A stretch of 64,000 nt of DNA. Origin: Deltaproteobacteria bacterium GWB2_55_19. GTDB taxonomy: Bacteria > Desulfobacterota > GWC2-55-46. The notes under the pieces are model-generated. The model ran no database searches, was not told the origin of the DNA, and saw only the letters and a list, made by a program, of their open reading frames with translations. Positions 34,735 through 43,050 of the stretch are shown piece after piece. Where the stretch lies: assembly GCA_001797465.1 (NCBI GenBank), contig MGPQ01000010.1, positions 358,652-422,651 of the forward strand, in the 5' to 3' direction. The position numbers and the translations under genes are program-made. Within the stretch, counting starts at the first letter, position 1. Every line of letters begins with the position of its first letter.

Positions 34735-36114
34735 ATGTTAAAAAAGAGCATAGAATTTTTTTTCGAACCCAGGAGCGTCGCCGTAGTCGGTGCCTCCGAG
34801 GCGCCTGGTAAGCTCTCTGCCGTGATAATGGATAGCCTCCTTTCGTCCGGCTTCACCGGCAAGGTAATCCCGGTAAACCCGAAGTATTCGTCCGTTAAGG
34901 GGCTTAAGTGTTTCCCCTCGGTCTCTGAAATAGAGAATGGTGTCGATATCGCCGTCTACGCGCTCCCCGCTTCGCTTACGCTACGGGCGTTGAGGGACGC
35001 GGAGAGCAAGATCAAAGGCGCGATAATCGTAAGCGGCGGCTTCGGCGAGGCAGGCGACGCGGGCAAGGGACTCGAGCGGGAAATAAAAGACATTGTTAGG
35101 GAGACTGGCATCCGGGTGATAGGTCCGAACTGCATGGGCATATTCGACGCCGTCTCAGGGCTCGATACGTTCTTCATACCGCGCACGAGGATAGCGAGGC
35201 CGCGTAGAGGCTCGCTTTCCATCATATCTCAGAGCGGGTCGTTCGCCATAACGGCGATGGACGAGCTCGCTTCCGCCGGCGTCGGGGTGGCCCGCGTCGT
35301 CAGTTACGGCAACAAGACGGACGTGAGCGAGACGGACTGCCTCCGTTTTCTCTCCGAAGACCCCCACACGAAGGCCGTCGCGGTCTACATTGAGGCGATA
35401 GAGGACGGCCGGTCCTTTATCGAGGCGGCGACAGCCTGCGCGTCCAAAAAACCAGTCTTCGCGATAAAGGTCGGGAGGCGCGGCGCGGGCTCCGCGGCCG
35501 CGCTTTCGCACACCGGCGCGATAGCGGGCAATTACGAGGCCTATCGCGCGGCCTTCAGGAAGTCCGGCGTCATGGAGCTCGACGGATACGATGAGTTCAT
35601 CGCCGCGTGCAAGGCCTTCGGCTCCGCGGCCGAGGCAAAAGGCCCTCGCGTAGTTATCATAACGGACGGCGGCGGCATGGGCGTGAGTATCGCCGACGCC
35701 TGCGTCGAGGCCGGGCTCGAGGTGCCGCCTTTGCCGGAAGACTTGAAGGAGATGGTGCGCGAAGGCCTGCCTTCTTACTTTTCCATCAATAACCCCATAG
35801 ACTTGACCGGGAGCGTAACGGATGAGATGTATGCCGACGCATTGGATAAGACCCTCTCCGACGACTCCTTCGATATCGCTATCGTCGCCGCGCTCTGGGG
35901 CCCTCCTGGGCTTACGGACGAATTGCCCGCGCTCCTTTCAGAGAGGGCGCAAGGCATAAAAAAACCTGTCCTTGTCTGTTCTCCGGGGGGCGCGTTCACG
36001 AGGTCAAAGGCAGAGCTCTTCATAAAATGCGGTTTCCCGGTATTCCAGACCCCGGAGGCGGCCGTGAAGGCGGCCTCTATACTCGCAAGGCGCGCTCCGC
36101 GGCGCAAAGGTTAG
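34735..36114 (+). CDS. ADP-forming acetate/acyl-CoA synthetase, alpha subunit
   Basis: A 459-residue protein: CoA-binding Rossmann domain (about 10-130; FEPRSVAVVGASEAPGKLS), succinyl-CoA ligase-like domains (VIGPNCMGIFD, SIISQSGSFAITAMDE) with the phosphorylated His in ALSHTGAIAGN, and TDGGGMGVSIADA. With the beta subunit it reversibly converts acyl-CoA + ADP + Pi to acid + ATP + CoA. The two-gene form (459 + 233 residues) is the ACD-type split. Only 2 nt separate it from the beta gene. Confidence 0.92.
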   Translation: MLKKSIEFFFEPRSVAVVGASEAPGKLSAVIMDSLLSSGFTGKVIPVNPKYSSVKGLKCFPSVSEIENGVDIAVYALPASLTLRALRDAESKIKGAIIVSGGFGEAGDAGKGLEREIKDIVRETGIRVIGPNCMGIFDAVSGLDTFFIPRTRIARPRRGSLSIISQSGSFAITAMDELASAGVGVARVVSYGNKTDVSETDCLRFLSEDPHTKAVAVYIEAIEDGRSFIEAATACASKKPVFAIKVGRRGAGSAAALSHTGAIAGNYEAYRAAFRKSGVMELDGYDEFIAACKAFGSAAEAKGPRVVIITDGGGMGVSIADACVEAGLEVPPLPEDLKEMVREGLPSYFSINNPIDLTGSVTDEMYADALDKTLSDDSFDIAIVAALWGPPGLTDELPALLSERAQGIKKPVLVCSPGGAFTRSKAELFIKCGFPVFQTPEAAVKAASILARRAPRRKG

Positions 36115-36116
36115 CT

Positions 36117-36818
36117 ATGGACGCTCAGGCGATAGACAGGCTCGTTATCGAGGCGCAGAGCCTCGGGAGGAAGACCCTGCCCGAGCCGGACGCGAAGGAG
36201 ATATTGAGGCTCTCCGGCGTCCCGGTGCCGAGGTCGTTCGTGGCCAAGGACTTAAGCGGCGCGGTGGAAATCGCCAGGAAGATCGGTTACCCGCTGGTAT
36301 TGAAGGTCGTCTCTCCTGATATCCCGCATAAGAGCGACGTCGGCGGCGTGGCTCTCGGCATAAGGAACGCGAAAGAGCTCGAGGAGAAGTGGGCGGAGAT
36401 GGTCCTTAACGTGGCGGACGAGTCCGCGACCTCGATGATAGAGGGTTTCCTCGTCGAGGAGATGGCGCCCAAAGGCGCTGAGGTGATAATCGGCGCGGTC
36501 AGGGACGAGCAGTTCGGGCCGCTTATCATGTTCGGGACAGGCGGAGTGGCCGTGGAGCTCATGAAGGACGTCTCGTTCAGGCTCGGGCCGCTCTCAAAAA
36601 AAGAGGCGATAGGCATGATGACCGAGGTGAAGGGCTTTGCGCTCCTTACCGGATACAGGGGGGAGACCTTCAAGGACATCGAGGCCGTAGCCGAGATCAT
36701 ACTGATGGTCTCGCATATAATGGAAGAGGTCGGCGCGTTGAAGGAGCTGGAGATAAACCCGTTGCTCGTTTATGAGCGCGGGGTCATGGCCGTGGACGCG
36801 AGGGCGGTCCTGAAATAA
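36117..36818 (+). CDS. ADP-forming acetate/acyl-CoA synthetase, beta subunit (ATP-grasp)
   Basis: A 233-residue ATP-grasp protein. Signatures are LRLSGVPVPRSFVAKDL, GYPLVLKVVSPDIPHKSDVGGVALGI, AEVIIGAVRDEQFGPLIMFGTGG and LEINPLLVYERGVMAVDARAVL. It carries out the nucleotide half-reaction for the alpha subunit. The ATG at 36117 is chosen because it follows the alpha stop directly; the frame extends back into the alpha gene. cobD follows after 5 nt. Confidence 0.93.
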   Translation: MDAQAIDRLVIEAQSLGRKTLPEPDAKEILRLSGVPVPRSFVAKDLSGAVEIARKIGYPLVLKVVSPDIPHKSDVGGVALGIRNAKELEEKWAEMVLNVADESATSMIEGFLVEEMAPKGAEVIIGAVRDEQFGPLIMFGTGGVAVELMKDVSFRLGPLSKKEAIGMMTEVKGFALLTGYRGETFKDIEAVAEIILMVSHIMEEVGALKELEINPLLVYERGVMAVDARAVLK

Positions 36819-36823
36819 TCCTG

Positions 36824-37939
36824 ATGACCCACGGCGGCAACATATGGGAGGCGGCGAAACGCCTCGGGATCGACCCCCTCAGGATAGCGGATTTCAGCGC
36901 CTCGATAAACCCTTTCGGGCCGTCAAGAAAGGCGCTCAAGGCCCTAAGAAGCTCCTTAAGCCTCATCCCGCCTTACCCGGACCCGGACGCGCAAGAGCTC
37001 AAACGCTCTCTCTCTGCGCATCATTCAATACCCGAGTCTTCGATACTCCCGGCGAACGGCTCGACAGAGCTCATTCATCTTATACCCGGAGTACTCAGGC
37101 CGAAGAAGGCGCTTATCGTCGGGCCTGCCTTTTCAGAGTATGGTCGCGCGCTCAAATTATCCGGGACGAAGATATCAGGGTTCGTGCTCGACTGGAGGGA
37201 CGCTTTCAGGCTCGATGAAAAGAGGCTCGCGAGGCGCGTGGAAGGTTCTGACATGGTCTTTATCGGGAACCCCTCGAACCCCGCCGGGACTGCCCTTTCA
37301 AGGGAAGATGTCTTGTCGATCGCCGCCATTTGCAGAAAAAAAGGGGCTATCCTTGTAGTAGACGAGGCGTTCGCCGACTTCGCGGAGGACGTCTCCATCA
37401 TAAAAGACGCGCCGTCCCGTACAAACGTCATTGTGCTCCGCTCCATGACCAAGTTTTATTCGATGGCGGGCTTGAGGCTCGGGTTCGCCGTCGCGAGCGT
37501 CCCGGTCATTGAGAAGATGAGGAAACACCTTCCGCCGTGGTCGGTCAATACGCTTGCGTCGGTTTTTGCGCGAGAGTCTCTAACGGATGCGCGCTATATT
37601 GAAAGGACGTCGAAGTGGGCGGTCGCGGAGCGGGAGTTCCTCTCTTTGTCATTGGGGAGGCTCCGGGGCCTCCGGGTATTCCCCTCAAGCGCGAACTTTA
37701 TCATGGCGCTTATCGAGGGTGGCGCGCTTGACGCCGTAGGGCTTAAGAAAAGGCTTATTAAAAAAGGCCTGCTCATAAGGGACCTCGAGGATTTCCCGGG
37801 GCTCGGAAAGGCCTTTTTCCGCCTCTCTCTTAAAAAGAGGGTGGATAATGCCGCCCTTTTAAGGGAGCTTTCAGCCATATTCGGAGAGAAGGCCGCAAAG
37901 GCTGTCGCACCCTCCAAGGCCGCGAAAAGACTGCTATAA
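36824..37939 (+). CDS. cobD: Threonine-phosphate decarboxylase
   Basis: A 371-residue PLP enzyme of the class I/II aminotransferase fold. It has FSASINPFGPS, YPDPDAQELKRSL, ILPANGSTELIHLIP, FIGNPSNPAGT, VVDEAFADFAED and the PLP Lys K210 in VLRSMTKFYSMAGLRLGF. The FSASINP start favours CobD over HisC. It decarboxylates L-threonine phosphate to (R)-1-amino-2-propanol phosphate, used by CbiB. HisC cannot be excluded from sequence alone, but nearby cobQ-cbiB support CobD. Confidence 0.9.
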   Translation: MTHGGNIWEAAKRLGIDPLRIADFSASINPFGPSRKALKALRSSLSLIPPYPDPDAQELKRSLSAHHSIPESSILPANGSTELIHLIPGVLRPKKALIVGPAFSEYGRALKLSGTKISGFVLDWRDAFRLDEKRLARRVEGSDMVFIGNPSNPAGTALSREDVLSIAAICRKKGAILVVDEAFADFAEDVSIIKDAPSRTNVIVLRSMTKFYSMAGLRLGFAVASVPVIEKMRKHLPPWSVNTLASVFARESLTDARYIERTSKWAVAEREFLSLSLGRLRGLRVFPSSANFIMALIEGGALDAVGLKKRLIKKGLLIRDLEDFPGLGKAFFRLSLKKRVDNAALLRELSAIFGEKAAKAVAPSKAAKRLL

Positions 37940-38209
37940 TAGAACTATCGTCACTCCCTGCTTTTTCTCTTCCATTGTCCGGATTTAGGGAGTATCCTGA
38001 GATTAATTTCATCCCCAGAATTTCAAAAGGCCCGGGGCGGGTTGAACGCCGCATCCGGGGTTCCTGCAATCCATTTTGGAGGGCGCCGGGCGCTTGCAAG
38101 TGCCGTTCATCATAAAAGGAACTCTTCTTATGAAGTCCTCAATAATGCAATACCTCAGGACGGCCCCTTAAAAGGCTGTCCCCAAGCCTGCCTATCGCAC
38201 GGCGCCCTT
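37940..38209. other. Gene-free region with possible short RNA or peptide
   Basis: No family-level gene. A 13-codon frame (38130-38171, MKSSIMQYLRTAP) has AAGGAA 8 nt before ATG. The stretch is GC-rich in the middle and leads directly into the terminator at 38210, so a small transcript is possible but unproven. Confidence 0.3.
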
Positions 38210-38239
38210 AAAGGCCCGGGTCGAAAGACCCGGGCCTTT
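38210..38239. terminator. Hairpin terminator
   Basis: AAAGGCCCGGGTC-GAAA-GACCCGGGCCTTT: a 13-bp stem with a GAAA tetraloop and flanking A/T runs, so it may work on both strands. Confidence 0.8.
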
Positions 38240-38245
38240 GTATCT

Positions 38246-38383
38246 CAGAGCGTCATATCTTCGCATACCTGCGTTGCTCCTCGGCTCGTCACTGCGGCGT
38301 ACATACTAAAGTACGCCTCGCTCCTCGATGCCTCGACTCCTCGCCTTTGTCGCGCCTTGGTCTGCTTTGCTCTGACGCTCTGT
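38246..38383. repeat. Palindromic intergenic element (family S)
   Basis: Inverted counterpart of 9326-9450 (complementary ends CAGAGCGTCA / TGACGCTCTG; centre GGCGTACATACTAAAGTACGCC). Lies between the convergent genes cobD and queF. Confidence 0.85.
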
Positions 38384-38428
38384 ATTAGATATACTGCTAT
38401 AATGCGCGTCACAAAGAGCAGTCTTTTT

Positions 38429-38458
38429 GCGGGTTCAGGTTTGCAACTGGGACCCGCA
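38429..38458. repeat. 30-bp palindrome copy (family P), mutated
   Basis: GCGGGTTCAGGTTTGCAACT, then GGGACCCGC: one arm has two changes. Confidence 0.75.
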
Positions 38459-38483
38459 AAAAATGGGAAGGGGAGATTTTGAT

Positions 38484-38614
38484 TTTTGTTCAGTCTTTAT
38501 CAATACACAGGCGCAGGGCGGAGAACGCATAAGGGAGGAAAAGACGAGCGCGCCGGGGAGGAAGGGAGCGTTAGGAGCCCCTGCGGATAAGCGCGCGGAG
38601 CGTGCAAGATGGCC
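38484..38614 (+). repeat. Long dispersed repeat (family L), right arm
   Basis: Has ACACAGGCGCAGGGCGGAGA, AAGGGAGG, GACGAGCGCGCCGGGG, and the block AGCGTTAGGAGCCCCTGCGG that is found inverted at 57845-57866. Confidence 0.85.
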
Positions 38615-38692
38615 TTATGCAGAAAAAATCAGGAAAGGCGCAAAGCAAAAAAGCACAGATCGGGTTATCCAATCAGAGCGCGCCCGAACCCC

Positions 38693-39064
38693 CTACTTCG
38701 CCACCCTTATCACTGTCTTCACGTTCCCCCGCACGTTGAAGTCGCCTGTGACCGCCATGCTACGGGGCTTGAGTAGTTTATCGAGGTCGTTGAATATGAG
38801 GTTAGTGACTGCTTCGTGCGAGACGGCCCTGTCCCTGAAGGAGTTAAGATATAACTTGAGGGATTTAAGCTCCACGACCTTTTTGTCCGGCGTGTAGACG
38901 AGCCTGATTGTTGCGAAGTCCGGGTACCCGGAGCGCGGGCAGAGGCAGGTGAACTCCGGGTAGGATATCTCTATCTCGTAGTCTCTCTCCGGGTTGGAGT
39001 TATCCCAAGCGACGAGGCGGGCCTTCTCGAGGGCGCGTTCGCCGTATTTTTTCTTCGATGGCAT
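38693..39064 (-). CDS. queF: NADPH-dependent preQ0 reductase (QueF)
   Basis: A 123-residue unimodular QueF. The segment [20 protein letters not shown] holds the catalytic Cys (C42, which forms the thioimide with preQ0) and Asp (D49). [20 protein letters not shown] carries the substrate-binding Glu (E65). It makes preQ1 for tRNA queuosine. The usual T-G-Q before PDF reads S-G-Y, and E-S-K reads E-L-K, both uncommon. ATG 39064 has AAGGAGG upstream. No other queuosine genes are in the window. Confidence 0.9.
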   Translation of the reverse strand: MPSKKKYGERALEKARLVAWDNSNPERDYEIEISYPEFTCLCPRSGYPDFATIRLVYTPDKKVVELKSLKLYLNSFRDRAVSHEAVTNLIFNDLDKLLKPRSMAVTGDFNVRGNVKTVIRVAK

Positions 39065-39140
39065 CTCTTCCTCCTTGAAAGGCCACATTCTATCAGTACC
39101 CCGCCATGTTTGTAAAGGGCCGCGGTCCGCGAGAATTCCA

Positions 39141-39169
39141 TTGACAAGGTTGCATAATTTCGCAATTAT
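39141..39169 (+). promoter_or_regulatory. Sigma-70-like promoter of DsrE gene
   Basis: TTGACA, 17-nt spacer, AATTAT (or ATTATA at 18). Precedes a strong GAAAGGAG ribosome-binding site. Confidence 0.6.
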
Positions 39170-39199
39170 ATAACTATCAAAAGTCGAAAGGAGCTTTAT

Positions 39200-39550
39200 A
39201 TGGGCATGGTGACGATAGTCCTTCAGGACGCCCCTTACGGGAACGAAAAGGTCTGGAACGCTCTACGCCTCTCGCAGGCGCTTCTCTCGGTCGGGAGCCA
39301 GGTGAGGATATTTCTGTACGGAGACAGCGTCTCGTCCGCCAAGAAGGGGCAGAACCCGCCGAAGGGGTATTACAATATCGGGGATATGGTAAAGGGTCTG
39401 GTGGATAAGGGTGTTGAGGTCCGCTCGTGCCTTACCTGCACCTCGGCGCGCGGGCTCACGCAGGAGGACTTTGTCGAAGGCGTGGCCATCGGCAAGACGC
39501 TCGATCTCGCCCGATGGGTGAACGAGGGCGGGCAGGTTATGGTCTTTTAA
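39200..39550 (+). CDS. DsrE/DsrF-like family protein
   Basis: A 116-residue protein with the DsrE fold pattern: [30 protein letters not shown] and a Cys pair in [14 protein letters not shown]. The CxxC-x2-ARG segment and the C-terminal [15 protein letters not shown] are typical of sulfur-handling DsrE-like subunits. The role could be sulfur trafficking for reductive or tRNA-related pathways. It is a single gene, with no dsr or tus partners nearby, so the process is unknown. Confidence 0.85.
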   Translation: MGMVTIVLQDAPYGNEKVWNALRLSQALLSVGSQVRIFLYGDSVSSAKKGQNPPKGYYNIGDMVKGLVDKGVEVRSCLTCTSARGLTQEDFVEGVAIGKTLDLARWVNEGGQVMVF

Positions 39551-39708
39551 TACGGTAAGACGCAAGTACGATAGCGGGGGCGGCGCGTTCTTGCCCATCT
39601 GCGCCGCCCCCGTGATGTGCCGGCATGACCAGGAAGCAGTCAGTCAGAAGCCCTGGCATAGGGGATTTGCCAATGTCCCGGCTTCTCTTGGCCGGCCCCC
39701 ATTTTTTC

Positions 39709-39737
39709 TTGACAACCATCCCCTTTTTCTGTAACTT
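39709..39737 (+). promoter_or_regulatory. Promoter of tRNA-Arg
   Basis: TTGACA, 17-nt spacer, TAACTT; the -10 box ends 17 nt before the mature tRNA 5' end. Confidence 0.65.
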
Positions 39738-39754
39738 TAATAGATTCGGTTTTT

Positions 39755-39830
39755 GCGCCTGTAGCTCAGTGGATAGAGCATCGGCCTCCGAAGCCGAGGG
39801 TCGGAGGTTCGAATCCTCTCAGGCGCGCCA
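39755..39830 (+). tRNA. tRNA-Arg(CCG)
   Basis: 76 nt including encoded CCA. The acceptor GCGCCTG pairs with CAGGCGC. The anticodon loop CTCCGAA in stem TCGGC/GCCGA gives anticodon CCG (Arg, CGG codons). The T arm is GGAGGTTCGAATCCTCT... as expected. Confidence 0.96.
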
Positions 39831-39950
39831 TTTGCCGGAGGGGAGGGTTTGTCGGGGCGGTTCAGCCGGGGTGTTGGGGCGGAAGGCAAGCTGAATCGCG
39901 ATGTAAGGTGCGCGCATCCGCTTACCGGCAGGTAGAAAATCGTCTTTCTT

Positions 39951-40008
<58 letters not shown>

Positions 40009-40026
<18 letters not shown>

Positions 40027-40067
40027 AGAATATCAAGGGGCTACGGTACTGCCGTAGCCCCTTTTTT
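40009..40067 (+). repeat. tRNA-Lys end/terminator repeat, copy 1
   Basis: This spans the tRNA-Lys T-arm/acceptor, the AAGAATATCAAGGGG linker and the terminator hairpin. It matches 41714-41772 except for a handful of bases and one inserted base. Confidence 0.85.
40036..40067 (+). terminator. tRNA operon terminator
   Basis: GGGGCTACGG-TACTG-CCGTAGCCCC followed by T6. Confidence 0.9.
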
Positions 40068-40293
40068 CATTTCACTGTCCAGTTGATTTTCGTGGCTCAA
40101 AAAGGCGGCAGGGCAGAACTGGTTTAGAGCTTGCAGGCTGGCTATTACCATTCATACCCCGGCAGGGCTTTCGGAAGATAATAGAATTGAGCTACTATAA
40201 GCTTCCGGCCTATGATATTATTTAAAATCGGACTGGCGCCACCTTCGTAATAAATAAGATTAAAACAAAGAAGGTTTTTGGGAGAATATACCA

Positions 40294-40746
40294 ATGGATA
40301 TTCCGTCAATTGGCGTTTTATCGCACAGCATTATATGGGCTATCCTCGGCATTATCTTGATTGTCGCTGAATTAATGACGATGGCATTTGTCCTGGTTTT
40401 TTTCGGTTTAGGGGCTCTTTTGACTGCGTTTTTGACATGGCTTGGTGTTATTCCTGATTTTACAAGCCAACTGCTTGTTTTTTCGGTCTCCTCTTCAGGC
40501 ATGTTGCTGATATTCAGGACCTTCGCAAAAAAGCAGTTTTTCAGGAAGTCTGACATATCACAGGAATTCATTGGACAAAAAGTAAAGGTTACTAAGGCGA
40601 TATCGGTCAATAGCGAAGGCGCTGTTTCCTATAGAGGGTCTGAATGGATTGCGTTTAGCGATTCAAATGAAGTAATCCCCGCGGGCGGTATGGCGGAGAT
40701 AATCGGTACGGAAGGCATAAGGGTCAAGGTAAGAAAAATATCGTAG
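40294..40746 (+). CDS. NfeD-family membrane protein
   Basis: A 150-residue short NfeD. Three membrane helices (about 13-32, 35-57, 62-80) are followed by a small OB-fold beta-barrel (about 95-150; GQKVKVTKAISVNSEGAVSY, GSEWIAFSD, GIRVKVRKI). NfeD proteins work with SPFH proteins in membrane microdomains; the next gene, 1 nt away, is such an SPFH protein. Composition is AT-richer than in flanking genes, suggesting acquisition together with the SPFH gene. The short form has no N-terminal ClpP-like protease domain. Confidence 0.9.
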   Translation: MDIPSIGVLSHSIIWAILGIILIVAELMTMAFVLVFFGLGALLTAFLTWLGVIPDFTSQLLVFSVSSSGMLLIFRTFAKKQFFRKSDISQEFIGQKVKVTKAISVNSEGAVSYRGSEWIAFSDSNEVIPAGGMAEIIGTEGIRVKVRKIS

Positions 40747-40747
40747 C

Positions 40748-41689
40748 ATGTCAGTGGAGGAATGGATGGAATATGTTTTGATTGGCGTTGTTCTTGTTGT
40801 TGTCATCGTTATTTTTAAAGGCGTCAGGATCGTGCCGCAGCAAAGCGCGTACGTCATTGAGCGCCTGGGTAAATATTATGCCACATTGCATGCCGGTATC
40901 AGCTACATATTCCCCTTTGTCGACAGAGTCGCTTATCAGCATAGCTTGAAGGAACAGGCTATTGATATCCCCGAGCAGATTTGTATCACCAAGGATAACG
41001 TTCAGGTGGGGGTCGACGGCGTCGTATTTATTCAGGTAATAGACGCAAAGATGGCCTCGTATGGGATCCAAAACTACTTCTTCGCCATAACCCAGCTTGC
41101 CCAGACGACGATGCGGAGCGAAATGGGTAAGATAGACCTCGACAAGACATTTGAGGAAAGGACGACCATAAACGCGTCGATTGTCGGTTCAATTGATGAG
41201 GCCGCCAAATTATGGGGCGTTAAGGTATTGCGGTATGAGATAAAAAATATTGTGCCGCCCAAATCCGTCCTGGTTGCGATGGAAAAACAGATGCAGGCTG
41301 AAAGAGAAAAAAGGGCCATCGTCCTGGAGTCGGAAGGCGCAAGGCTTTCCGCGATAAATGTCGCGGAAGGGCAAAAAAAGAAGGTTGAGCTGGAATCCGA
41401 GGCTTACAAGATCAAGCAAATCAATGAGGCGGAAGGGCAGGCCAGGGCAATTACCGAGATTGCGACCGCTACGGCGGAAGGGCTTAAAAAAGTAGCTGAA
41501 GCAATCACGGCTAACGGCGGGATGGAAGCCGTTCAATTACGTGTTGCGGAAAAAACAGTGGAACAATTCGGACATCTTGCCAAGGCGACAAACACGCTGA
41601 TACTGCCTTCTAATTTTGGAGATATGTCCTCCATTATCGCAACGGCCATGAGCGTCGTAAAACATGTGGAACCAAAGGTCAAGGGATAA
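40748..41689 (+). CDS. SPFH/stomatin-like (slipin/QmcA type) protein
   Basis: A 313-residue SPFH-domain protein. An N-terminal membrane helix (about 7-25) is followed by the SPFH/band 7 domain (RIVPQQSAYVIERLGKYYAT, GISYIFPFVDRVAYQHSLKE) and a coiled coil rich in Glu/Ala/Lys (about 175-255; MQAEREKRAIVLESEGARLS). It forms membrane-bound oligomers that influence protein quality control and membrane fluidity. It is a two-gene operon with NfeD, AT-rich, between two copies of the tRNA-Lys 3' end. Confidence 0.93.
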   Translation: MSVEEWMEYVLIGVVLVVVIVIFKGVRIVPQQSAYVIERLGKYYATLHAGISYIFPFVDRVAYQHSLKEQAIDIPEQICITKDNVQVGVDGVVFIQVIDAKMASYGIQNYFFAITQLAQTTMRSEMGKIDLDKTFEERTTINASIVGSIDEAAKLWGVKVLRYEIKNIVPPKSVLVAMEKQMQAEREKRAIVLESEGARLSAINVAEGQKKKVELESEAYKIKQINEAEGQARAITEIATATAEGLKKVAEAITANGGMEAVQLRVAEKTVEQFGHLAKATNTLILPSNFGDMSSIIATAMSVVKHVEPKVKG

Positions 41690-41713
41690 TAAACCGGCGG
41701 GCCGCCGGTTCTG

Positions 41714-41772
41714 TCCCGGCGCGGCCCTCCAGGAATATCAAGGGGCTACGGCATTCGCCGTAGCCCCTTTTT
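41714..41772 (+). repeat. tRNA-Lys end/terminator repeat, copy 2
   Basis: Direct repeat of 40009-40067 with substitutions in the CCA region (CTCCAG for CACCAA). There is no tRNA body before it. The terminator hairpin is preserved (GGGGCTACGG / CCGTAGCCCC, T5) and can end the nfeD-SPFH transcript. Confidence 0.85.
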
Positions 41773-41921
41773 GTTTGGACCTGGATACCGGCCCCGATGA
41801 GGTCTGCTTTGGTCCTCAGGCGCTGAAATCAGGGCATGTTGCTTCATACCAAATGCAATCCTCTTTTCTGTCTTGGCGATGGGGATAGGCTTATATGGCC
41901 GGTTTTCAGAGGCCTCCCCGG

Positions 41922-41950
41922 TTGAGGTTTTGCAGGTTTTAGGCTATATT
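41922..41950 (+). promoter_or_regulatory. Sigma-70-type promoter of SDR gene
   Basis: TTGAGG, 17-nt spacer, TATATT; 33 nt before the ATG. Confidence 0.65.
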
Positions 41951-41983
41951 TGGAGCGAATCTATCCCATTTTGAGAGGTGCTT

Positions 41984-42739
41984 ATGGAACCAGGTCTGAA
42001 GGGCAGGTCGGCGATAGTCACGGGGGCGAGCAGGGGCATAGGAGCCGCTATCGCGAAGGCGCTCGGCAGGGCCGGGGCAACGGTGGCCGTCAATTATCTC
42101 CGGTCAGCGGATAAGGCAGAGGCGGTCGCGGGCGAGATAAGGGGCGCGGGGGGCACGGCGTTCGCGATCCAGGCCGACGTCACGAGAAAGGAAGATGTGG
42201 AGGCGATGGTAGCCGAGACGATAAAGCGGTACGGCAAAATAGACATACTCGTCAACAACGCGGCCATAGGGTTCCCGCTGAAGCCCTTTATCGACCATTC
42301 ATGGGAGGAGGTCGAGGCGAAGATGACCGGCGAGATGAAGGGGGTATTCTTTACGACCCAGGCCGCTGTAAGGGACATGATGAAAAGGAGGTACGGGAGG
42401 ATAATCCACATATCGAGCGGGCTCTCCAGGTACCCTTCCGAGGGGTTCTATACGCACGCCGCGGCAAAGGCCGCCATGGACAGCGGGGCGAGGGTCATGG
42501 CAAAGGAGCTCGGCCCCCTGGGCATCACCGTGAACGTCATAGGCCCCGGGCTCATACCGACCGACGCAACCGCCCATATGCCCAAGGAGATGTTCGACTT
42601 CATCGCCGGCGCGACACCTTTAAAGCGCGTGGGCGCGCCCGACGACGTCGCCGGGGCGGTTTCGTTCCTCGCCTCCGACATGGCAGGGTTCATAACCGGG
42701 CACTATATACATGTGAACGGCGGGATTTTCATGCCGTAG
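41984..42739 (+). CDS. Short-chain dehydrogenase/reductase, altered catalytic Tyr
   Basis: A 251-residue classical SDR by layout: TGASRGIGAAIAKAL (cofactor), NNAAIG, IIHISSGLSR with Ser145, then AAAK with Lys162, and the C-terminal GAVSFLASDMAGFITGHYIHVNGG. The residue 13 after Ser145 and 4 before Lys162, normally the catalytic Tyr, is His158 (segment GFYTHAAAK); a Tyr stands at 156. The normal proton donor is thus missing or shifted. An NADP preference is possible. ATG 41984 follows GAGAGGTG; an in-frame GTG lies 6 nt upstream. Substrate unknown. Confidence 0.9.
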   Translation: MEPGLKGRSAIVTGASRGIGAAIAKALGRAGATVAVNYLRSADKAEAVAGEIRGAGGTAFAIQADVTRKEDVEAMVAETIKRYGKIDILVNNAAIGFPLKPFIDHSWEEVEAKMTGEMKGVFFTTQAAVRDMMKRRYGRIIHISSGLSRYPSEGFYTHAAAKAAMDSGARVMAKELGPLGITVNVIGPGLIPTDATAHMPKEMFDFIAGATPLKRVGAPDDVAGAVSFLASDMAGFITGHYIHVNGGIFMP

Positions 42740-43050
42740 GGGGTGCTTTGCAATGGAATGGCCGCTCAGCCGTCGGATTTTTTAACGGGGCTTAACGCCC
42801 GGACCTGACGGTACTTAAGCCCTGTTTTTTGGCTTGCGGCGCCCTTGCGTTGAAGGGGACTGACTCACCCTCCCCTCTATCCCCTCCCGATATTTAAGAT
42901 AAGTGGAGGGGAAGTTTAGAGAGATACCCGGCAGTCTTCCGGAGCGAGGTCCATCAGCCAAAATGCATGGATCCGCAAAACCCGATATATTATCGTTAAC
43001 ACGCAGTTCGCCGCGGGACCAGGGGCGGAAAGCCGAGGTCAAGGGAATTC
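42740..43050. other. Gene-free region between SDR and hybrid kinase
   Basis: 311 bp with no gene. A family C palindrome lies at about 42864-42914 (CACCCTCCCCTCTATCCCC then GGAGGGGAAG). No c-di-GMP or other riboswitch motif is evident. Confidence 0.5.

Noticed and set aside
36824..37939. Annotation as histidinol-phosphate aminotransferase (hisC)
   Set aside because: The fold is shared, but the FSASINP start and the proximity to cobQ and cbiB favour cobD.
39625..39894. 89-residue frame crossing tRNA-Arg
   Set aside because: It runs through the tRNA gene and its promoter; coding is not credible.
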